A stretch of 27,706 bases of DNA from Clostridia bacterium. Its GTDB lineage: Bacteria; Bacillota; Clostridia; Christensenellales; CAG-917. The notes beneath the pieces are model-generated. The model saw only the letters and a list, made by a program, of their open reading frames with translations, did not search any database and had not been told where the DNA came from. The position numbers were made by a program, and so were the translations under genes. The stretch is from positions 1 through 27,706 of the forward strand of contig CAAFLX010000017.1 of assembly GCA_900763875.1 (NCBI GenBank), in the 5' to 3' direction. Positions 22,962 through 27,706 of the stretch are shown here, in pieces (position 1 is the first letter of the stretch; the number at the start of each line of letters is the position of its first letter).

Positions 22962-25625
22962 TCACTCCTTCGAACTCAACGGCTTGGTGATGATTTTACC
23001 CACGCGCTTGATTGCATGTTTTGCCATTTCGAGAGGCAATTTCTCATACACTTTTGCAATGACCGTCTTGTCGTTTCTGACAAGTTTGATGGCGTCAAAC
23101 TTACACTTTGTGGTGCATTGACCGCAACCGATGCACATATAGGTGTCAACCTTTGCCGCGCCGCATCCGAGGCAACGAGCGGTTTCCGCTTTCATTTGCT
23201 CCTCGGTGAAGGTCGCTCTGGTATCCTTGAACGTGCCGTCGTTCTCTTTGAGGTGGAGCGGACGTTGACGTTTTACGTTGTCGTAACCGCCGAGGTCGAG
23301 GTTGTCCTTGTTGAGTTCGACAAAGAATCTTCTGTCTCTGCCGTACTTTTGAGTTTGTCCCGGCCAAACCGCTCTATGCAATGAGATTGCGCCCTCTTTG
23401 CCGCCTGCGATTGCGTCGATTGCAAATTTAGGGCCTGTCACGCAGTCGCCGCCCGCAACAATGTTCTTGTCGCCGGTGACGAAGAATTCGTCAACAGAAA
23501 CGGTGTTGTTCTTGTTGAGTTTGACGTTTGTGCCGTCAAGCAAGTGACCCCAATCGATTCTTTGACCGATTGAAACGAGCACGTAATCCGCGTCAACGAC
23601 GATTGTGTCGTTCTCGTCATACTTGGGAGCAAATCTGCCGTTTTCGTCAAGCACGGAGAGGCATTTTTTGAATTCGACTCCGACAACCTTGCCGTTTTCC
23701 ACAACAACGCGTTTTGGGCCGTATCCGTTGTTGATGATGACGTTTTCGCTCTCTGCTTCTTCGATTTCCTCGTCCAAAGCAGGCATATTTTCTCTGGATT
23801 CCAACGAATACATATTGACGGTTGCCGCGCCCCATCTTGTGGCTGTTCTTGCAACGTCGATTGCAACGTTACCACCGCCGATGACGACGACGTTTCCGTG
23901 AAGTTTCTCTTCCTTGTCAAGAGCAACGCCTTTGAGGAAGTCAACGCCGAGGATAACGCCCTTTGCGTCCTCGCCTTCAACGCCGAGCTTTCTGCCCGCG
24001 CTTGCGCCGATTGCAAGATAGAATCCGTCAAATCCTTCTTTCTTCAAATCGTCGATGGTCTTGTCTTTGCCGACCTCAACGCCTGTCACAAACTTGACTC
24101 CGAGTTCGCGCAAGATGTCGATTTCAGCCTCAACAACGTCTTTTTCAAGTCTGAACGCAGGGATACCGAGCGTCATCATACCGCCGAGTTTGTCCTCTTT
24201 TTCAAAGACCGTGACGCTATAACCGTCAACTGCAAGATAGTATGCACAAGAAAGACCTGCAGGGCCCGAACCGATGACGGCGATATTCTTCATAGAATAA
24301 TCGTGTTTCTTGGTGGGGATAAATCTATCGCTACTGTTTTTGTCCTTGTCTGCGATAAACTTCTTGATTTCGTCGATAGCGACGCCCTTGTCGATTTGAC
24401 CGCGGGTGCAAGCGTCCTCGCACTTATGCGGGCAAATTCTGCCGCAGATTGCCGGGAACGGGTTTTCTTTCTTAATCAATTCGAGAGCGTCTCTGTATTT
24501 GCCCAAGGAAGCAAGGCGGATATAACCTTGAACGGCGATGTGAGCGGGGCAAGCGGTCTTGCACGGCGCAGTACCCGTTTCAAGAGTATCCTTTCTGTTT
24601 TCACGATAGTCAACGTTCCATTTGTCTTTGCCCCAAACGGTGTTGCGAACCTTGTCGTATTTTTCTTCCTCGATGGGAGTTTTTGTGCAGAGTTTTTGAC
24701 CGAGCTTAACAGCGTTTGTCGGGCAGTTTTCAACGCATTGACCGCAAGCAACGCAGTTCTCTTGATTGATTTCTGCGTGGTAGTTGCTTCTCTCTGCGTC
24801 GGGGCATTTGAACATGGTGGAGATACGGATTGCAAAGCAGGAGCAAGCGCAGCAGTTGCAGATAGCCGCCGACTCGCCCGGGCCTTCGAGGTTGGGCATT
24901 TGGTGCATAAGACCGTTCTCTTCTGCCTTTCTGAAGATTTCTCTTGCCTCTTCCCTTGTAATTTGTCTTGCCTTGCCCGTCTTGATGAAGTATTCCGCAC
25001 CGGTACCCATTTGGACGCACATTTCGTCTTCAAGGTGTCCGCAGCCTTCGCCAATCATTCTTCTTGAACGACGGCAGGAGCAAGGAGAAACGGAGAATGT
25101 GTCGTATTTGTCAAGGTAATACGAAATTTTCTCGTAAGGAACGGCTTTTGAGTCGCTTGCGATAGCGGATTCGATGGGGACAACCCTCATCATACTTGCG
25201 CCGTAAGGCAACATTGTGCCCATCGACTCCATAAGTCCGCGTGTGTACGCCTCGAATGCTTTTGCGATTTCGGGGTGCTTGTTGACGTTTTCGGTGCAAC
25301 CGACCATCATTTCAAGCGTACCGGGCGCAAAAATCTGCATAAAATACAGAGTTTGACCGTTTTCGGTGTAAATCTTGATGACGCCCAAGTATCCGAGTCT
25401 GTCAAGAATCGTCTTGGTGTCGTCAAGGGATTTTCCGCACTTGTTTGCAACGTACTCAAGCGTTCTGGGCTTTCTCAAGCCAAGGCTTGCAGCAACGTCC
25501 GCTTCTTCGTCGGTCAAGCAATTCAATGCGTAATACTCTGGAGATTCTTCGGTGATTTTGGTCATCATGCCGGCAATACCGCCCATCACTTTTACGAGAT
25601 GGAGGATGCTTTTTCTCATTGCCAT
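22962..25625 (-). CDS. large Fe-S flavoprotein, GltD/NfnB-like NAD(P)H oxidoreductase fusion
   Basis: An 887-residue soluble fusion. Residues 1 to about 280 form a cysteine-containing N-terminal part with SPCSCRRSRR (about 180-189), a G-C-G-H and M-C pair, and AICNCCACSC (about 255-264). A ferredoxin motif C-x-x-C-x-x-C-x-x-x-C-P follows at about 290-301. Next comes a GltD-type helical Fe-S domain (CKTACPAH near 355 and ICGRICPHKCEDAC near 393-406), an FAD motif GSGPAGLSCAYYLA near 452, an NAD(P) motif IGGGNVAIDVART near 582 and the second FAD motif AGGDCVTGP near 725. A C-terminal four-cysteine ferredoxin-like region (818-841, CIGCGQCTTKC) ends it. The layout fits electron transfer between NAD(P)H and ferredoxin-like partners; substrate unknown. 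GAGG precedes ATG 25625. Coupled to hypA. Confidence 0.85.
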   Translation of the reverse strand: MAMRKSILHLVKVMGGIAGMMTKITEESPEYYALNCLTDEEADVAASLGLRKPRTLEYVANKCGKSLDDTKTILDRLGYLGVIKIYTENGQTLYFMQIFAPGTLEMMVGCTENVNKHPEIAKAFEAYTRGLMESMGTMLPYGASMMRVVPIESAIASDSKAVPYEKISYYLDKYDTFSVSPCSCRRSRRMIGEGCGHLEDEMCVQMGTGAEYFIKTGKARQITREEAREIFRKAEENGLMHQMPNLEGPGESAAICNCCACSCFAIRISTMFKCPDAERSNYHAEINQENCVACGQCVENCPTNAVKLGQKLCTKTPIEEEKYDKVRNTVWGKDKWNVDYRENRKDTLETGTAPCKTACPAHIAVQGYIRLASLGKYRDALELIKKENPFPAICGRICPHKCEDACTRGQIDKGVAIDEIKKFIADKDKNSSDRFIPTKKHDYSMKNIAVIGSGPAGLSCAYYLAVDGYSVTVFEKEDKLGGMMTLGIPAFRLEKDVVEAEIDILRELGVKFVTGVEVGKDKTIDDLKKEGFDGFYLAIGASAGRKLGVEGEDAKGVILGVDFLKGVALDKEEKLHGNVVVIGGGNVAIDVARTATRWGAATVNMYSLESRENMPALDEEIEEAESENVIINNGYGPKRVVVENGKVVGVEFKKCLSVLDENGRFAPKYDENDTIVVDADYVLVSIGQRIDWGHLLDGTNVKLNKNNTVSVDEFFVTGDKNIVAGGDCVTGPKFAIDAIAGGKEGAISLHRAVWPGQTQKYGRDRRFFVELNKDNLDLGGYDNVKRQRPLHLKENDGTFKDTRATFTEEQMKAETARCLGCGAAKVDTYMCIGCGQCTTKCKFDAIKLVRNDKTVIAKVYEKLPLEMAKHAIKRVGKIITKPLSSKE

Positions 25626-25757
25626 AACGTAATACCTCGTTTTTGTTATTTATTTTTTTGTTGTTTCGATTTTTGGCGTTTTTAGAATAACGGTTTTGAC
25701 TTTCTGCTCTTGCGCCGCTCAAAACGCATATTGTTAATATAGCCAATCGGCGTATTT

Positions 25758-26291
25758 TCACAACAGCATTTTGTACTTTTCGGGGATAGCGTTGTCAATT
25801 TGCAAAGCAAGCTCCTCTTTTGATATGCGCTTGTTTGCAAAAACCCAGTCTTTAACGGCGTACACGCAACCGTAAATTATGAGCTTTGCCGTGTAAATCT
25901 CGCTCTCGGAAAGCGGATGTCCCAGTTTTTCTATGCAGGTTTGATTCATTCTGTTGAAAGAATACTCAAACACGTATTGGTCGTAGGAATTGTCACCGAG
26001 ATAACAAAAGGCGTTTTTTACGCGATCGGTGTCTTTTTCGATAAAGGTCAGTATGTTCAAAAACAACTCGTTCCAACTCTTGCAGTCGTTGCACCTGAAT
26101 ATCTCGTCAAGAGCGCGCTTATAGTTGTAGTTCATCACGTCGTATTTGTCAAAGAAGTGGCGATAGAACGTGGATTTGGACACCCCTGCCGCCTCGATGA
26201 TCATATTGACCGTGATTTTGTTCAAACTAAACTTTCTGCTCAGCACGTTGAAACAGTCGGTGATATGATTTTTGGTGATATCGTTGGACAT
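25758..26291 (-). CDS. TetR/AcrR-family transcriptional regulator
   Basis: A 177-residue regulator. The N-terminal helix-turn-helix reads F-S-L-N-K-I-T-V-N-M-I-I-E-A-A-G-V-S-K-S-T-F-Y-R-H-F (about residues 21-46), the TetR signature. The C-terminal ligand domain is helical with no family assignment. The ATG at 26291 has a weak AAGGGA site. It diverges from a membrane-protein gene with palindromes in the shared region and lies 132 bases before the flavoprotein gene on the same strand, so it may control either or both. The ligand is unknown. Confidence 0.88.
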   Translation of the reverse strand: MSNDITKNHITDCFNVLSRKFSLNKITVNMIIEAAGVSKSTFYRHFFDKYDVMNYNYKRALDEIFRCNDCKSWNELFLNILTFIEKDTDRVKNAFCYLGDNSYDQYVFEYSFNRMNQTCIEKLGHPLSESEIYTAKLIIYGCVYAVKDWVFANKRISKEELALQIDNAIPEKYKMLL

Positions 26292-26325
26292 AACTTTCCC
26301 TTAGTCGTACATTGTGTTTCGTTCA

Positions 26326-26339
26326 AGTATTATAATACT
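26326..26339. promoter_or_regulatory. perfect 14-bp palindrome, candidate operator for the TetR gene
   Basis: AGTATTATAATACT is a perfect inverted repeat 35 bases upstream of the TetR-family start codon and contains a TATAAT word on the minus strand. Autoregulation is inferred from position; a clear -35 was not found. Confidence 0.4.
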
Positions 26340-26434
26340 ATCATATCAAAATATAATAAATCAATATATATGACACTTTTTTTGAAATTCGTTCCATTTT
26401 AACACTTTTTTAATCTTTTGTTTTCAAACCTTTA

Positions 26435-26472
26435 TTTACAAATAAAAATATAATTAGTATAGTTTAACTATA
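26435..26472 (+). promoter_or_regulatory. promoter with overlapping palindrome for the membrane-protein gene
   Basis: TTTACA (26435-26440) and TATAGT (26458-26463) are 17 bases apart. The -10 is the first half of the perfect 15-base palindrome TATAGTTTAACTATA (26458-26472), a placement that would let a dimeric repressor block the polymerase. The leader also has a TCGATT/AATCGA hairpin at 26481-26496. Confidence 0.5.
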
Positions 26473-26517
26473 AAAATATATCGATTGAAAAATCGAAAGA
26501 AACATAGGAGTAAAATT

Positions 26518-27522
26518 ATGGACAGCGAAAAGAAAGCATCCAGAGCCGAAAGACTCAAAAAAATGTTCGCACCCGGCCCCGAAGCAATGGACTACAAAGT
26601 CACTCCCGGCCTCGACACCATTCTCAAATGGTTCATGTTTACGGTCACGATTCTCGGAGTTTCCGTCTTGACGTCGAAATTCCAAGCCTACGCAAACATT
26701 CCCTGCAACATCGTTCTTGGTATCATCGTGTTGCTCGCAATGAAACCCGTCTTCTTCGAGACGTTGAAACTCTCAACTTTGCTCGTTGGTAGATTCATCG
26801 TTTTGTTTGCATGTTTCGGACTTCTCCCCGGACAAATCTTTGTGGTCGTCGTGTTGTCGCTCTACATCGTCAACGTGCTCGAAGCAACAATGACCGACTT
26901 CTTCAAGAACAAACAATACTTCAACGGTGTTTCCGGTCTCTTCATCGCAATCGGCGCAGCCGCACTCTTCCTCGGCTCGACTTGGGGCACAACGCAAACT
27001 GCAAACTCCCCCATCTACTTCATCGACGGTTTCTCCAACCTCGGCAAGTTCGTGCCTTTCACCTCTGAATACTTCACCGGTCAAACCAACTTCTTCCACG
27101 GCGCTGTCACCGGCACTACAACGGTCGGCATCGGCATCACCGTCGCAACGATGATTGCCTACACCATTTGGAACTGGCTCTTCGTCACCGGCGAATTCTC
27201 CTCCTCTGTTTCTTTGATGCACGTCGGATTCTTGCTCGCACCAATCCTCGGCGTCTTTGTCGGACCGCTCGTTGGTATGGGCAGATTCGGTATGGCTCCC
27301 GACCCGGGTCTCTGGCTCTTGTTCAGAGCAAGCACCCTCACCTTTGGTGGCATTATGCAAATCGGCGGCAAAAACTGGTTTGAGCAAAACTTCTACTTCG
27401 AGAAGTTTGACAAAGCAGTCAACTACATCAAAAACAGCAAACCTATCCAAATCGCTTGCATGATTATCTGCTGCTCTTTGATGACCTTCGCAGTCGTTGC
27501 AGGTTTCGTCCCCGCAAAATAA
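26518..27522 (+). CDS. multi-pass membrane protein of unknown family
   Basis: A 334-residue protein with a charged N-terminus (M-D-S-E-K-K-A-S-R-A-E-R-L-K-K) and about seven or eight hydrophobic helices: near 37-55, 62-80, 85-125 (two), 140-155, 200-225, 245-270, and a last one at about 312-330. A polar segment with T-T-Q-T-A-N-S-P and an FFHGAVTGTTT loop lies between helices 4 and 5, and a G-R-F-G-M-A-P-D-P-G loop after helix 6. I do not recognise the family. ATG 26518 is chosen for its AGGAG site eight bases upstream. Codon use is strongly biased to C-ending codons (CTC, ATC, GTC, AAC), unlike miaA, which suggests high expression. It is monocistronic, with promoter, palindrome and terminator, and diverges from a TetR regulator. 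Confidence 0.75.
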   Translation: MDSEKKASRAERLKKMFAPGPEAMDYKVTPGLDTILKWFMFTVTILGVSVLTSKFQAYANIPCNIVLGIIVLLAMKPVFFETLKLSTLLVGRFIVLFACFGLLPGQIFVVVVLSLYIVNVLEATMTDFFKNKQYFNGVSGLFIAIGAAALFLGSTWGTTQTANSPIYFIDGFSNLGKFVPFTSEYFTGQTNFFHGAVTGTTTVGIGITVATMIAYTIWNWLFVTGEFSSSVSLMHVGFLLAPILGVFVGPLVGMGRFGMAPDPGLWLLFRASTLTFGGIMQIGGKNWFEQNFYFEKFDKAVNYIKNSKPIQIACMIICCSLMTFAVVAGFVPAK

Positions 27523-27551
27523 GGACAAACCCCACAATTCAACAAAACATC

Positions 27552-27580
27552 AAAAAAAGACGCACTATGCGTCTTTTTTG
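27552..27580 (+). terminator. intrinsic terminator after the membrane-protein gene
   Basis: GACGCA (27559-27564) pairs with TGCGTC (27568-27573), loop CTA, flanked by A-run and T-run so the stem can extend to 12 bp; T6 follows. It lies 30 bases past the stop codon. Confidence 0.9.
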
Positions 27581-27630
27581 TTACCCTATTTTCAATGCGC
27601 ACTTATTAACGGAATGTGCTTATTCAGGGT

Positions 27631-27706
27631 GCGAGCCGCAACGGCGGCGAGAAATTGGAGCGCCGAGCTTAACGTTTAGTACGAGAATGCGTGGCATTCT
27701 GTTGCG
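27631..27706. repeat. structured element running off the window end
   Basis: CGCAAC (27637-27642) can pair with GTTGCG (27701-27706). Inside lie CGGCG/CGCCG (27642-27646 with 27661-27665) and AGAATGC/GCATTCT (27684-27690 with 27694-27700), forming a three-way-junction-like fold. GC-rich composition differs from the flank. It may be a dispersed repeat or a short RNA; identity unknown and the element may continue past the window. Confidence 0.45.

Noticed and set aside
23898..25067. 389-residue plus-strand open frame
   Set aside because: Antisense shadow of the large Fe-S flavoprotein, whose motifs are unmistakable on the minus strand.
26773..27537. 254-residue minus-strand open frame
   Set aside because: Antisense to the membrane protein; very acidic low-complexity composition follows from the C-ending codons of the opposite strand.

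Overview
The window reads as a chromosomal segment from a low-to-moderate GC member of the Bacillota, most likely an anaerobic clostridial lineage known mainly from metagenomes. Three things point there: the clostridial gene order frr-uppS-cdsA-dxr-rseP-ispG-[polC position]-rimP-nusA-rnpM-ylxQ-infB-rbfA-nrnA-truB-ribF, a miaA/YnbB-type PLP enzyme pair, and strong Shine-Dalgarno sites of the AGGAGG/GAGGTG type. No phage, plasmid backbone, rRNA or tRNA was seen.

Layout. (1) 94-2449, plus strand: miaA and a methionine-gamma-lyase-family PLP protein. (2) 2450-4753: a poorly coding, remodelled stretch. It holds about 860 bases of AT-rich DNA, a small membrane-protein gene broken by a 20-bp tandem duplication, a bidirectional terminator, and a minus-strand group of an unrecognised ORF, a 19-codon ORF, a cysteine-rich DUF3795 protein and a 5'-truncated GNAT acetyltransferase. 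(3) 4754-13775, minus strand: the rimP-to-ribF translation operon ending in an endonuclease-IV-like TIM-barrel gene, with its own promoter and a leader hairpin. (4) 13776-14162: dispersed palindromic repeats. (5) 14163-22279, minus strand: a cell-envelope/isoprenoid/ribosome-recycling operon (frr, uppS, cdsA, dxr, rseP, ispG) ending in a PolC-like protein that keeps the N-terminal, OB and exonuclease parts but lacks the PHP and polymerase parts. (6) 22498-25625, minus: a large Fe-S flavoprotein and a HypA-like metallochaperone, ending in a good terminator. (7) 25758-26291, minus: a TetR-family regulator, divergent from (8) a plus-strand multi-pass membrane protein of unknown family (26518-27522) with its own terminator. 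The last 75 bases form a structured element that runs off the window.

How the genes work together. The two large minus-strand operons combine ribosome assembly and initiation (rimP, infB, rbfA), transcription elongation (nusA), RNA turnover and modification (nrnA, truB, miaA), flavin cofactor synthesis (ribF), ribosome recycling (frr), and the undecaprenyl, CDP-diacylglycerol and MEP-pathway steps that feed the envelope. The most unusual points are the exonuclease-only PolC homologue at the polC site; two inverted, equal-length copies of a palindromic-hairpin array whose stems differ by compensating changes; a three-tier perfect-symmetry hairpin next to one array; and a HypA/Fe-S flavoprotein pair with no hydrogenase genes in view. 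All calls come from reading the sequence; no database search was possible.
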